DNA from: Vicugna pacos
Taxonomy: Eukaryota > Chordata > Mammalia > Artiodactyla > Camelidae
NCBI RefSeq assembly: GCF_048564905.1
Contig: NW_027328740.1
Coordinates: forward strand, 67,026,662 to 67,090,661
Direction of reading: 5' to 3'
Length of the DNA stretch: 64,000 bases
In this document: positions 50,241-61,638 of the stretch, in pieces
How the letters are laid out: each line of letters begins with the position of its first letter
Position numbering within the stretch: position 1 is the first letter of the stretch
Position numbers and translations under genes: made by a program
Notes under the pieces: model-generated
The model's database searches: none
Told to the model about the DNA's origin: nothing
Seen by the model: only the letters and a program-made list of their open reading frames with translations

Positions 50241-51624
50241 GCCCGAGCATACCTGCTCGTTCCTCGTAAGTGCAGGATAGCATAGCTTTTGTGGTGACGG
50301 CTTTGTGACCGTCCCGTGTTGACTCTCTGCTCCAAAGGGATGCCTTGTGGTTTGGAGATGGGATTCTCATTTCTGTGAATACCCAATTATTGTGTTATTG
50401 GGCCCTGCTGATTTTAATCTATTCATTATAAAGTACATATTGTAGATATATTTTTCAACCATGCATGCTATTTTTCTTTTATTATTTATAATTCTACCCT
50501 TTCATCTCTTGGTGTGACTTTTCATGGAATCCAGGAAACAGTCCTAAGCTACCTGCCTCTTCACAATTCTCCGTGGTGGTTTCCTTCCCTGACTAGAAGA
50601 GGGTTTTGCATAGGAAATTTTCTTTGTTCCCCTTTTCTTTCTTCTTTCTGTTGACCTTTCCTTCAGTCCATTTACCTACCCACTGATTCTTCTGACTTGT
50701 TCCAAAACGCATTTCAGGCTTTTTACAGAAAAACAGATACCAAAATAAACAGGTGAGAAAATGGGGCCAAGTTCAGACAATGAGGCTAGGAGGCGAGCCT
50801 GTGTGAGGGTTGCAGGCATGAGACACACGCCTCTGCCCTGTGACTTATAAGATCGACAGCAGCAGTGTGCCTCAGGCTTCTAGCAGACACAGGGAAACAG
50901 GGTTTGTGGGAGATGCTCACTGGCTGTGAAATTAATAAGTGGCTGAGGAGAAGCCCAGCCTTTCCATCTACTAAGGCTTAGGAGAATATTTTGAGTGTGT
51001 TCCAATACCAGAGTATTGCATCTTTTCTTTTGTGAGAGTTCTATGTATAGTTGGTTACATTCTATACCTGGAAATTTCTCCAAAACTGCTTCCCACGTGA
51101 GTCCCATGGCTCAGGAATGGGGTGGTTCTGCTCATTGACGGGTGTTGGCCAGAAGCAGAAAATGACAGCCTCCAAGGAGCCTGGGATTTGTCAGTTATGT
51201 TTTGTCAGTGCTGTAGATTTCAGAAAATGCTTTCACCGTTTCTCTCCATCTGAGGAGGCAGCGTGCTCTCTTACCAGCATCAGGAGCTCAGGGCCACGGG
51301 ATGATGGGTGATGCCTGCACTGCCGTCAAGACAGCTGAGCTAGTCACTGCAGGCGCGGTGGTTTTACATAGTGCATTTCATGTTCTTTAATGGGTTTCAA
51401 CAGATAGTTAATTAACTGAGTTAATTAACATTTAATAAATATGATGCTTTGTTGAAAAGACAGTTATAGACAGAATATAAGTTGTGAACACTTTAAAAAC
51501 GGTTTCATTACTGAAATTTCAGTAGGGAAGATTCTTTATCTTATTTAAGCCTCTCTTTTAAAGTAACAAAGAAACAAGACAGGAAAAGCAGAGGATGATT
51601 TCTGTTCTTCCTCTCGGCTTGCAG

Positions 51625-51745
51625 GTGCCCTCACCTCCAGTGGCATCCATCCAGACACCAGCACTGACACTGGCCGTGCTCAGAACTGCCTCAGCCCTGA
51701 AGACACAACTGACAAATAGAAGGGGGCCACGCCCTGTTACAGCAG
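51625..51745 (+). pseudogene. TRAPPC9: TRAPPC9 pseudogene, third recognised coding exon
   Basis: Acceptor ttcttcctctcggcttgcag ends at 51624; a weak donor GTGCTC starts at 51746. Allowing a split first codon, it reads [20 protein letters not shown] and then [11 protein letters not shown]. Human TRAPPC9 has [20 protein letters not shown] followed by [20 protein letters not shown]. The codon for the tyrosine after DK is TAG here (51715-51717), a stop. The rest of the exon (KGATPCYS) aligns with the human residues through to the splice site. The exon end appears to be one base short relative to the next exon. Together these show a decayed but unmistakable exon. Confidence 0.92.
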
Positions 51746-52879
51746 GTGCTCTCACTTTGTGGGTCCTTATGTAACTGTGTGGTGTTATTCAGGATCGCCC
51801 GTTCTACATTGTGTGACGCTGCTGTGGTGTCTCCTAGTTATTTGTTTCCGTAAGTACTCGTGCAATGTGTTTTACTAGACATCTAAAAATGCTTTTTTCA
51901 GATGAAAAATAATGTGTATTTAATATAAAAGTCTGAACAAAGGGGCAAAAGTGTCTATCCTGGTCCCACTACTCAGAGATAATAATTAACAGTTTAACAT
52001 GTATTTTCTGTTCTTTTCATGAATGTGTAATACCTCTGTCATAAAAACCAGCGAGCATTTTATGCCTGATTACTACGTGGAGACCTCCATTTTCCATTCG
52101 GCTTATTACACGTTTTTCTACAATATTCTATCTCCCCTGGCATGATTTTTAATGACCAGTATAGCATTCTGTCTAGTGGAGGCATCGTCCATTTTACTTC
52201 GGACTTAAATAAGCTTTTAAATTCCAAGTATACTGAACTGATATACTGAAAAGAGAACTGTGGTGGTACCGAAAGTCCCCTACTTCCCTTCCCCTTTTTT
52301 CCTGAGAGTAAAAGCTGCTGACAATGTGGAGTATATATTTCATGACCTTTATGCCTTTGTCATATATGTATACACATACATACAGACACGTATATGAGAA
52401 ATCTATGTATATGTGTGTGTGTATATACTTTATTGAAAAATAAATCCATACTATATGTTTTCTGAAGCTCGGTTTATTCACTCAGGTGTATATCATAAAC
52501 GTCCTCCCACTCCAGACTCACCTGGTCCTTTCAGATAGAGGGGTCTCCTGATGTACAGGTTTGGTCTCTTCTGCAAGGACAACTTTGGTGGGAGAGTGCT
52601 GTGGACAAGGCCTTGGGCCACGCCGAAACGCCGGCCCCTTACTGCCCACAGCTCGCCTTCATTTGCCACATCATTGTCTTGATGGTGAACACGTAAGTTT
52701 TCTCCATTTTCCACTGTCAGAAAGGGTGTTTGACTGGCATCCTTCTCGTACAAACATTCCTGTGATCTTGTATGAGTATTCGTTTAGTTAAGGATTCTGA
52801 AAATTTAGTCCCTGGATGTGACAATTACATACATCACAGGCTCCTTTCAAGTGACTCTAGAAATTCCTTCTCCAGTGGG

Positions 52880-53720
52880 GAATGAAAAGATGTAAAATAA
52901 CTTATGTAACCAATTCTCTATTGCTGGATATGATTTCACTTCAGCTTTTCTTCCCACCATTGTATACAGTGCTGTGTAAATGCTCTGATGAGTACATCTT
53001 TTGAACTGATTTTTTTCTAAACGAAACGTTTCCTAAAAGTGGAGTTGAGTCTGTGTGTACACACGTTTTTCAGAGTTTACATATCCATTGACATGTCATC
53101 CTCCAAAAAGATCTCACACAGTTTTTTCTCCCACAGATGGACACTAGCTAGAATATGTTTGAAAAATGTTTGGCAATATGGTGAGGCAAAGTGCTTTTTC
53201 ATTGATTTAGTTTGCATTTGATGACCAGTGAAGTATTGAGCATTTTCCACTCATTAGCCTTCTGACTTTTAAAAAGTGAATGATCCCTTTTGTCCTTTGC
53301 AAACATTTAAGTGAGGGAGCTTCTGGTTGCTTTGTGACAGCTCTTTGTATGTTATCAACATTAACCACTTGTCTTCATCAACATGTATCACAGAGCTTTT
53401 TCTTGTCATTTCTTGCCTTTCATTTTGTTCAGTAGATTTATTTCTGTTGTGGCCCAAAATAATCTTAAGCTAGTAAATGTCTTCTTTTTGGTTTTATCCT
53501 TGATATTATTCTTAAGAAATACTTTCTAATATTTACATCAATATCTGTAATTTTTCTAGTGGTCATTATGACTGGAATAGAATTTGCTTTTTCCAGGTGA
53601 TTCTCTGATTGTCCCGGGACAATTATTGAATTCATACTTTGCTCTTTGATTTGAAATCCCACCTGTAAAAAATACTTATGCATACTACAGTCTCTTTTTG
53701 AGCTCATGGTTTATTTCTGT
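52880..53720 (-). repeat. Old L1 (L1M-type) fragment
   Basis: Antisense pattern: 'caccattgtatacagtgctg', 'catatccattgacatgtcat', 'ttagtttgcatttgatgacc' and 'gtattgagcattttccactc', in the order of the 3' part of old L1 elements. The ends are uncertain and the relic may extend to about 54250. Confidence 0.6.
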
Positions 53721-54634
53721 CAATCTTACTTTCTTACTCCAGTTTTATATCTCACATATTGTAAAAATTATTTAATATCTGACAGTGTGATATTTTTTGA
53801 TTCTTTCTTCCATCCCCCATTTTCTTGGCTAGTATTATGACTTTATTATTCCTGAAGAATTCTAAAATACTTTTTTCAAGTTAAAAAAAAAAGGATAAGG
53901 GTTATCATAGGATATTTTAGTAAGTTTTGAATTATCTTTAGGAGAACGTACATCTTTACAAAACTGCTTTCCTCCATAAAATATGTTGATGTCTCTAAAT
54001 TCACACATCTTTCTTTACCCCGCAGTACAGTCCTGTACTTTATCCATGTACAACATGGGCATTGTTTTTGCGTGTATTCCAGATTATTGTTGATGTTTTT
54101 GTTAATTTTGTAAGTGAGAATTTTTTGCTATTATATTTTGTAACTGTTAAAACTGACACATAGGAAGGCAGAATCGGTTTGTAAATACTCACTTTGTAAC
54201 TTGTACTTTAAAATTGCAAATATTAAGTAATTGTTACAGAATCCTTTCTTTTCTGTTTTTAAAAATTTGTTTCCAAGATTCTCAAAATGGTCATAGCTAA
54301 GTATTATAGGTGGGGAGACAGATGGAGAGAGGTAGTGGGGCTCATGTACAAACTGTGAGCAGTTTTATGGCTGCCTTTTCGCTGGAAAAGCCACGGAAGA
54401 TCCCAGGTCAGACCAGGGGTGGTTTTGTATGCACTTGAAAGCCAGCTTTCCTGCATGTTTGTTGAACCCTGGTGGGCGAGGCTGGTAGATGATCAAGGTC
54501 GAATGGAAGTTATTGGCTGCAAAATGTACTGTGTCTGAGAACTGGAGACCATCGCCATGGGAAATGCTTGGTGCCGGGAACAATGCAGGGGAGCTGGGGA
54601 GCCTGTGTGTTAAGGATTTTCGAGCCCTGGGAGT

Positions 54635-54800
54635 GGGAAGTTCAGACTCTGCATTCAGATCTGAGTATGAATTCATCCTCTTTAGTTTACTGGTCCTCTG
54701 ACTTTTGTCAAGTTATATACCCTCTTTCAATTCCTGTTTTCTTGTCTCTCAAAATAGGAGAATTACCGCCTGCTGCTAAAGTGTTTGATCAGGGTAAATA
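54635..54800 (+). repeat. MIR SINE relic
   Basis: Sense blocks: 'gttcagactctgcattcaga', then 'ctggtcctctgacttttgtc', 'ttgtctctcaaaataggaga' and 'gggtaaataatttgtgtc'. Confidence 0.6.
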
Positions 54801-55150
54801 ATTTGTGTCTATAAGATGCCACGTACAGTCACAATCTCAGTGAGAAATGGGCTGTCGCCTCTTCTTCTGCAAGTTAGTGCTTGACAAGACATGGAGGAAG
54901 CCAGCCCCTAATTTTTGTGTGATGCAAGTAGGAACAAAATTAACGTCTTGCCTTTCCCTAGGAATATTCTTACTCCTTTGCTTCATTTACCTCTTTCCTT
55001 TTTTCCTTTCCCCGTTCCCCTCCTTCACCAAAAGAGAATGAGACTCTCAGAACACTAGATTCAAATTACTTTAAATGTTGGCTCATCCCCATGAAATGAC
55101 AGTGACATTAAAAAAACCTGTACACATCCCAGACTTGATTGTATTTGATT

Positions 55151-55190
<40 letters not shown>
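55151..55190. repeat. CA dinucleotide microsatellite
   Basis: Forty bases of CA repeat with one interruption (caaaca). Open frames reading through it are artefacts. Confidence 0.97.
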
Positions 55191-55889
55191 ATCAGGCTAC
55201 ATTCCACTTGCAGAGGGAGAAGGACTACTTTTTCTGAGTTTTCATTCACTGAGCGTGAGGACAAAGTCTCTTACGCAGACATTCACCAGGCTCCGTGCAT
55301 GTTGTTTTTAATTGGATTTCTGCTTTGTCGCCATAGATATAGTCTCCTAATAGAAGAGAGAAAGTGGACACATAGAGATTCTGGTGAGATATTGGTGTCA
55401 TCATATTTGAGTTGGAAAGGATTTAAGAGAGCATGGAGTCATAACTATTTATGGGTGAGTATCCACGATGGTGTAACTTTGACAAGAATTTGGGTCTTCT
55501 GCCATTGTGTCCACATAGTTGAAGAGGCAACTGGGCAGGGGATGGCAGGGTTCCTTCTTGCTTGAGTTCCAGGGTCATGCTACTTTTTATTGCTCAGCTG
55601 CCTTTAGTTTATGTCCATGAGACCTCTCATGGGAAGGTCACTCTGTCCTGATAGAATGAGTTTCTTATCAACAAAAAGCTCTGGACCCACTCATATTTCC
55701 CAGAGTTTTCTGCTGACCTGCTGACACTTTAAATAAATGAGAACTAAGAAACTACTGAATATAAAATCCTTATTGTTATCATTTACCCTCGAGTTCCATA
55801 GGAATGAGGTGCTGTCTTAGGCTGTCTAAAGCTAGATCTGAACAAAGATAGGGTGATAGGCTGTGCTGCTGGACCTCTCCAGTCGAAGG

Positions 55890-56050
55890 GTTTTCCACCG
55901 TAGTTTTTAGAATCAGGCAGATGAGCTCAAATCTTGCCTTTACCAGTTATTATCTTTGTGACGTGGGGGAGAAACTGTTCTTTTTTGTGTCCAATTTTCT
56001 TTATCTGTAAATAAGTTCTGTATGTATTTTAAGGTTTCTCGTTTAGAATT
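55890..56050 (+). repeat. MIR SINE relic
   Basis: Sense blocks: 'gaatcaggcagatgagctca', then 'taccagttattatctttgtg', then 'ctttatctgtaaataagttc'. Confidence 0.65.
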
Positions 56051-56569
56051 GAATGAGCTAATTCCCTCATTTATACCTGAAATAGTGATCGTGTGGTTCT
56101 ATGCTGGTGATTTGGTAGTTGATTACTAAGGGACTCGGCAGTGAGAATGGGGGTGGGGGACCCCTGGATAATAGAGCTTATATTCCAGAATATGCTTGTA
56201 AAAGACTGGATGTGCAGTGGATTTTTAGAAAATATCCACTCATTTCCTAGTCTGCATTGATTGTGTATATATCTTTATACTAATATATGAACAATTTTTA
56301 TTGTAATTTAAACCTTATTAGTATTTAAATATGTAGCTATAAAAATATGTGAAATAAAATGATTTGTCTTTTATTTTCTTTTCAATAAGCAACAAAATAA
56401 AATAGAAAAAATTAGTTTTGAAGGAGTAGAAATAATTTTATTTCCGTGGAATCAATTCCGTATAATAGATTTTTTGGTCGTGTTGTTAAACAGCATGTAA
56501 AATTGATAGGGTGTGACATACTGGAAATGAGGAAACAATGGAGACATACTACCTCCAATGCAGTCATTT

Positions 56570-57109
56570 TGTTACCAAGTCCAAACTCGTTCTGCTTGCT
56601 GCATGACAGGCCAATAAATCGGGAGTTAAGATGTTGGAGTTAGGAATAGTGACTTTATTTGAAAAGCTGGCTGACCCAGAAAATGGCATACTGATATCCA
56701 GGAGAACTCTCTTCCCCAAGTCAGAATTCAGTCTCATTTTATAGTAAAAAGCGGCGGGGTTGTGGTCGGTTGTTGCAAACTTCTTGCTGTACCAATTGTT
56801 TGTCCTTGAAATCCTTTGATCTTGCAGCTGTCCATGTGGGTCATATCATGGTGTCCCCCTAAAACCTCTAAAAAAAAAAATAGGTTATTCTCTATTTTGC
56901 AACTTTCCATCTCTACGTAAGTGTAGAAGAGCTAACATCCTTAAAGATCAGAGCCCGGAGAATAGGCTCCCCTGGATATTTCAGGCTAAAGGCAACTATC
57001 TTTTACAAAAGGTTCAGAGATAGCAAGTCTGAGCCTAGAAAACAGGGTACAGGTCTAAAGCCAAACGAACATATCTAACATGGAGTCAAATTTGTTCTTT
57101 TGTATTACA
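56570..57109 (-). mobile_element. Solo LTR, family C (retroviral)
   Basis: A 540-base LTR on the minus strand, from TGTAATACAAAAG at 57109 to TTGGTAACA at 56570. AATAAAGTCACTATTCC lies near 56643-56660 as the polyadenylation signal. Flanks are ATTT on the left and ACTT on the right, at best an imperfect 4-base target duplication. No internal retroviral sequence is attached. It differs from the other LTR families here and is a broken fossil. Confidence 0.7.
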
Positions 57110-58271
57110 ACTTCTTTTTCCACCTCATAAATAATTTTAGTAAGAAACATGAGCAATTTTTTTGTTTTTGCTTCTTAATTACGGATATGTGGGCCAACTA
57201 CAGTTTTGTGAGCAGGGATGCTGTGCGTGCCTTGGGGGTCACAGCAAACTCTTCTTGGGGGTGGCTGACCCTGCAACATGTCTGATGCCCTGTGAGTGTT
57301 GGTGAGGGTCCCCCTAGCCAGGGGCTCTCTTCAGGTACCAGCATATGGGCATTGCCCTCTGCAGACCTCTTTTTCAGCTGCAGGAAATTTTTTCAGATAC
57401 TGTGATGGAAAAATCACTCCAGCTGGGGATAATCAGGGAAAAAAGGAAGGGGAAAAGGGCTGGGAGTAGAGTAGATGAGAAGGACAGAATATCAGGGAGC
57501 CTGGGGGCCTGGGAGCGGGGCCTCGGGAGAGAGAGGAGCAGAGGTGGGGAGGGGCCCGGCTCCGGAACCAGCTCCTGCACCTGTCCCCGCACCCAAACCA
57601 CACAGCCATTAATTGGGCCCAAGACTCTCTCCCGGTCTGGATGTCACCCTGGGCAGAACCTTGAGAATCGAAGGTAAGGTGTGAGAGGCACTCATCTAGG
57701 GGTCACTGAGGACTTTGGTCAAGTCCACAGTGCCTTTTCTAGTCATGTGCCTTCACCGGTTCTTTATCTCAGCATCTGAGAAGCAGGAACAAGGAACTCA
57801 TGGAGAGATCTAGGAAGACATCTGACTGTGTTAAGAGACGACAGTCACAGCGACACGGGGAGTGAAGACGCAGCAAACTAAAATAACTTCACAAATATTG
57901 CATCACAGCTGCAGGTGTGAGAGAGCCTAAGCCTGTCTCAGAGTGCAGGGGACAAGAGGAAAGGAATGGTAAAATTAACACTGACAATTGAAATTTTGTT
58001 TAATAGCCTGCTACTGTTAATTGTATCACTTGAATGTATGCAGGTGTATTTCAATGAGCATTTATATGTTCACACAACCACACCAGCCCCTGTTGCTCCC
58101 ATCGGAGATGGGATTTCTCAAACACAGTGCCCATCCTGCTTGGGTGGGCCAGGCTGCGGGTCCTAGCCTGGTGCCAGGCTGCTACAGTGCACTGAGTCCC
58201 CGAGGCACGGCCTGGGAGACATGACAGGAACATCTCTGCTGTTGAATGGGGGCCTCCTTTTCCCCCTGCAG

Positions 58272-58394
58272 TGCAAGAATGCCGGTGAGTCAGAAGCATG
58301 CATCCAAGCCGTCCTACCATGTCATCACCATCTTGAAGCAGTGACAGAATCTTTTGAATTTCTCCAGAATGTGGTTTACAATCACCTTCGTCAA
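58272..58394 (+). pseudogene. TRAPPC9: TRAPPC9 pseudogene, fourth recognised coding exon
   Basis: Acceptor cttttccccctgcag ends at 58271; donor GTGAGT starts at 58395. In phase 0 it reads CKNAGESEACIQAV and, near the end, FEFLQNVVYNHLRQ, stopping exactly at the donor. Human TRAPPC9 has YKNAGVIELEACIKAV ... SEFLQNAVYINLRQ with an exon boundary expected after LRQ. Two codons are lost after KNAG, and the middle of the exon is more diverged. The frame within this exon is open, but it is out of register with the preceding exon as that now stands. Further exons would lie downstream; none is visible before 60796. Confidence 0.9.
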
Positions 58395-60796
58395 GTGAGT
58401 GTGTGTCCCCTTACAAGTAGAGGAATTACTGCCGTTTCCCTGGAAAATACTCACCACTAGTCCATCTGATTTTTCTGTGCTAGGATTCAGTATGGCATGC
58501 TAAAATTTCTTCAGTCAGATCTTGAAACCCTGATGAAGAGGTTATTTATGTCATGTCTTTATATGATAGAATTTTACTTTCAAAATTCAGAGTTTTCGGT
58601 TCTTAGAGGAATTTTTTCGGGGGTTGGAGAAACAACTTTTTTCTTACCATGTTTGTGACCTGTTGCTATATGCCTCTCACCTGTCTTCCGTCACTTGTGA
58701 GGCTGTTCCATTTGTGACCCTGTCCGGGATGTTCATGCTATAAAACATAAAGTTTGTAAAAGTACAGTCCCTTTACTTGGAAGATATTCCACAAATACTA
58801 CCTAAATCTGGGTGTGGTTTTAAGAAGACAGAATCATTAGAACATGTCCTTGCAGGTTGCTAGTGCAAAATCCTCAAATCAATAGTCTAGCTCAACATCT
58901 AAAATCTTTCTAATCTACCTTGGATTTGTATGGATAAGTGAAGCAGTTTGCTAAGAACTCAAGACCAGGTTTAGAATACAGGCAGGTGTAGCTCAGCAGG
59001 TCCTCCCAAGCTGATGCTCTGCCAGAGGGTGGGGCCGAGGGAAGAGGGCGTGTCCTGCCCTCCCTGAGCTGACAGTTTCATAGCAAAGACCTTCACCAGG
59101 TAAAGAAATTGGAGTTTCTTCTAAGAAGAGTGGGTTTGGAAAGACTCCAAAAAGCGCGGGAGTGACACAACCCCATTTGTCTCAAGTAGGGGAGAGCGGC
59201 TGTGGGGCCACTTGGGAGACTCGTGAGTCCAGGTGGGCAGTGTTGGTGGCTTCCACTTCAGCGGTGGGATGGTCAGTGGGTAAAAGCGAACAGATTGAAG
59301 GCATGTTTAGATGGTAAAAAGGAAACAATGAATGCTGTCTCTGAAGGTAGGATTGAGTAAGACCCAGGTTTCTGGGTGGATTAATGAGGTAAATGATGGT
59401 CCTGCTGTGCTCTGAGGAGGGAAAACTGCAGAGGGATTTCTGGGGGAAAACTGATGAGTTCAGCTGTGGGTGAAGTGAAAGGTTGTTAGATGTGTGCTCT
59501 GGGAGCTCTGGTGAGAGCCAGTTGTGAGTAGGGGCAGGGGAGAGAGACCTTCAAATCATTTTGTCTTGTGAACATACAAATAAGGATGAGTAATGACACA
59601 CTTAACATTTCTATATTTTGGATTAAAACCCAGTAACATTTTGCTATATTGACTGCAGAGGTTCTTAATTATTTTTAATAGAAATAAAATAAATAGAAAC
59701 AAAATAGTGGAGTTAATGAACATCTTAGAGTTGATGTGTGTCCTTATATTTATTTTGATACCTCATCTGTTTATAACCATAATCTACAAAAAGTTAGCTT
59801 GCTTATCATAAGGGTTAAACAGAGGGAAGTGACACACACTGTTGGGGATTGAAGCTGATCTTCTTGGGCAAATTATGTAGCCTCTCTGTGCCTTAGTTGC
59901 ATCTTCTGTGACTGCCCCCGGCCCCCTCATCACAGCTGATTTCCTACACTAGATGTTGGGAGGGAGGCTGCTGAAGGGAGTAAGAATAGGTAACTGCTAG
60001 GGATACTTAAGAGAGAGACAAAAACAGATTAAAGCCGATAAACTGAGTACAAATACCCTCAAAAAGAAAAAATCCTGCAGTGCTTTGAGCCACTTACCGT
60101 TAGGGAAACAAAATCACGTGGACGCAAAGCTCTTGAGCATGTGAATATTGTGGGTGGAAGGATGTCATTAGAAAAGTGTTGAGAAAAGGACTTTTGGTTT
60201 CCCTCGATGTTTCCAGTAAGGATGGGGAGCAGAAGCGAAAACCCCCGGTTCACAGTAGAAGGTGCTGTTTTTTGCAAAACTGACCAAAGCTTGGAGACCA
60301 GTCATCAGCGGTGCTGGCAAATGAAGAGGCTTCTGGATTGGGTGGGGCACTTGCTGTGACTTCTAGGTGACCTGCTGGCTGGGGGCTGTGAGGCGGGCAG
60401 TAGGTTTGCACGGTGGCCCGGGCATAATCCCTGGGTCTGAGGCTGCTGGTCTGACTAGCAGACCTGGGCACCCGCAATCCTAATGGGGCAGCTCGGGATG
60501 TGGCCTCGGACACCTGCCATGCTGAGGGCGAGAAGAGGGCTCTCCTGAGGGGGTGTCCCTGCGGAGAGTGGAAACGTCCTCCTGCAGGGGAGGAAGAGCC
60601 TCTGAGCAGGGGACCGGATGCACAGGCAAGACCAGCCTGAGCACAGAGGTTTTGGGAAGCCGGAAGTCATACAGTGGCCCGAGCAGCCTTCTTCCTGCCA
60701 GACTGGAGGGAAAAGGTGCCGAAAAGTCAGGCTAAGATCAGACACTGTGGTGGGTTATGAGTGACAGGGAAGGACTGGTCAGGCAGGCAGGAGAGA
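58395..60796. other. Non-genic stretch after the last recognised exon
   Basis: No further TRAPPC9-like exon is seen. An ancient repeat scrap lies near 59100-59460 (the same kind as 34050-34450) and a MIR scrap near 59850-59910 ('gcctctctgtgccttagttg'). The stretch 60250-60780 is moderately GC-rich with overlapping short frames and nothing recognisable. The stretch beginning 58981 looks faintly tRNA-like, but it lacks a cloverleaf. Confidence 0.5.
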
Positions 60797-61638
60797 AATC
60801 TGTGGGCCTCCCAGCTGGGGCATCACGCCAGAGGGAGGAGCAGAGTTATAGACTTTGCCACTTATTAGCTGTGTGACTTTGAGCAATATCACCATCACTC
60901 CACATCTCTCTATATATATGTTCATCTGTAAAGTGATAGAGTGACAAGCTCATGTCATCAGAAGCCTTAGTTTAGCTATGATCCTTTTGTCTATTCCCGT
61001 CAGTGCTGCCCTGCAAGGTTCTGCTGCGGCTGCTCTTACCCTGAGATGGGAGGGCGTAGAGGGACATTATAGCACCTGAGGGCAGGGGGTTGCTTTAAAA
61101 ATGGACATGTAACCGCCTGCAGCTGCAGACCTGCAGTCAGTTTTGTTGACGGTCGTGGAGAGGACATTGGAGGCCTTAGCATCGTCTTAAGACTTGTTTT
61201 CCCTTGGGGACCGGATTTGACTTTGCAGATTAGTGTTGAAGATTTGGGCTTCTGGCAAAGCTGTTTTCCGAAATGAGTATATACGTAACATATAGTATAA
61301 AATAAAATGTTTTTATTTAATGTGTGGGACTTTGCAGCTGTTGGAGCAATTCTGTTGGCCTGGTCTCCACGGAGGACACTAGGGGCCAGCAGAGCATGCG
61401 GGAGGGCAGGCAGCCCGCGGTGCTGCTGCGGGGGGTTCTTCCCAGCAGGGCGCTCTGTTGAGTTGACTCTTCTCTGAGTTTCGTTGCCAACTGAGCAGAC
61501 AGCAAATTAATGGCTTCTGGTGAGATTGTACAATGACAGGAAGAAAGAGGAAACCGTAGTTTTTCTGGGCTAGAACACGCGTTTGGTTCTTGATTCAGTG
61601 CGTTCAATTACAGAATTGCTGAGTTGTGTCTATTCTGG

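Larger units (their letters stand above)
35563..51624 (+). other. Long intron-like stretch of the TRAPPC9 pseudogene
   Basis: About 16 kb. It should contain one more TRAPPC9 exon (coding for a glycine/alanine-rich segment with YHYPGGTGG), but I could not find it. Repeats seen are an old L1 at 35905-36450, SINEs at 37514-37613 and 42590-42724, MIR relics near 37930-38090, 38530-38640, 40010-40160, 40975-41205 and 47340-47510, and an old L1 at 46240-47330. The stretches 43000-46200 and 47520-48800 show nothing I can name. Confidence 0.5.
51746..58271 (+). other. Intron-like stretch of the TRAPPC9 pseudogene
   Basis: About 6.5 kb. It holds old LINE relics (51900-52250 and 52880-53720), a MIR relic at 54635-54800, a CA repeat at 55151-55190, a MIR relic at 55890-56050 and a solo LTR at 56570-57109. 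A purine-rich, moderately GC-rich patch at 57430-57680 has no assignable function. Confidence 0.5.
26671..58394 (+). pseudogene. TRAPPC9: Unprocessed TRAPPC9 (NIBP) pseudogene, 5' part
   Basis: Four exon-like blocks in correct order and orientation translate to the N-terminal region of TRAPPC9, compared with the human protein from memory (about 1,148 residues). TRAPPC9 is a TRAPP II subunit acting in Golgi and endosome trafficking as part of a Rab-activating complex. It is also reported to bind NIK and IKK-beta in NF-kB signalling. Each block is bounded by AG and GT in phase-plausible places, and the introns are about 8.2, 16.1 and 6.5 kb, so this is a duplicated gene piece and not a retrocopy. 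Exon 2 carries frame shifts, the third block carries a stop, and a GC-rich exon expected between 35562 and 51625 was not found. Later exons may lie to the right of the window. The functional TRAPPC9 is presumably elsewhere in the genome. A spliced non-coding transcript from the upstream CpG island remains possible. Confidence 0.88.

Noticed and set aside
55061-55311. Cys-Val and His-Thr repeat frames
   Set aside because: They are translations of the CA microsatellite.
57430-57680. Purine-rich, GC-rich patch ending in AAGGTAAGGTG, considered as another TRAPPC9 exon
   Set aside because: A donor-like site is present, but the translation does not match TRAPPC9 and no pyrimidine-rich acceptor lies upstream.
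58980-59040. Possible tRNA gene ('gtgtagctcagcaggtcctc')
   Set aside because: The A-box-like start is not followed by an anticodon stem or a B box, and no cloverleaf can be drawn. It is probably a chance or SINE-like scrap.
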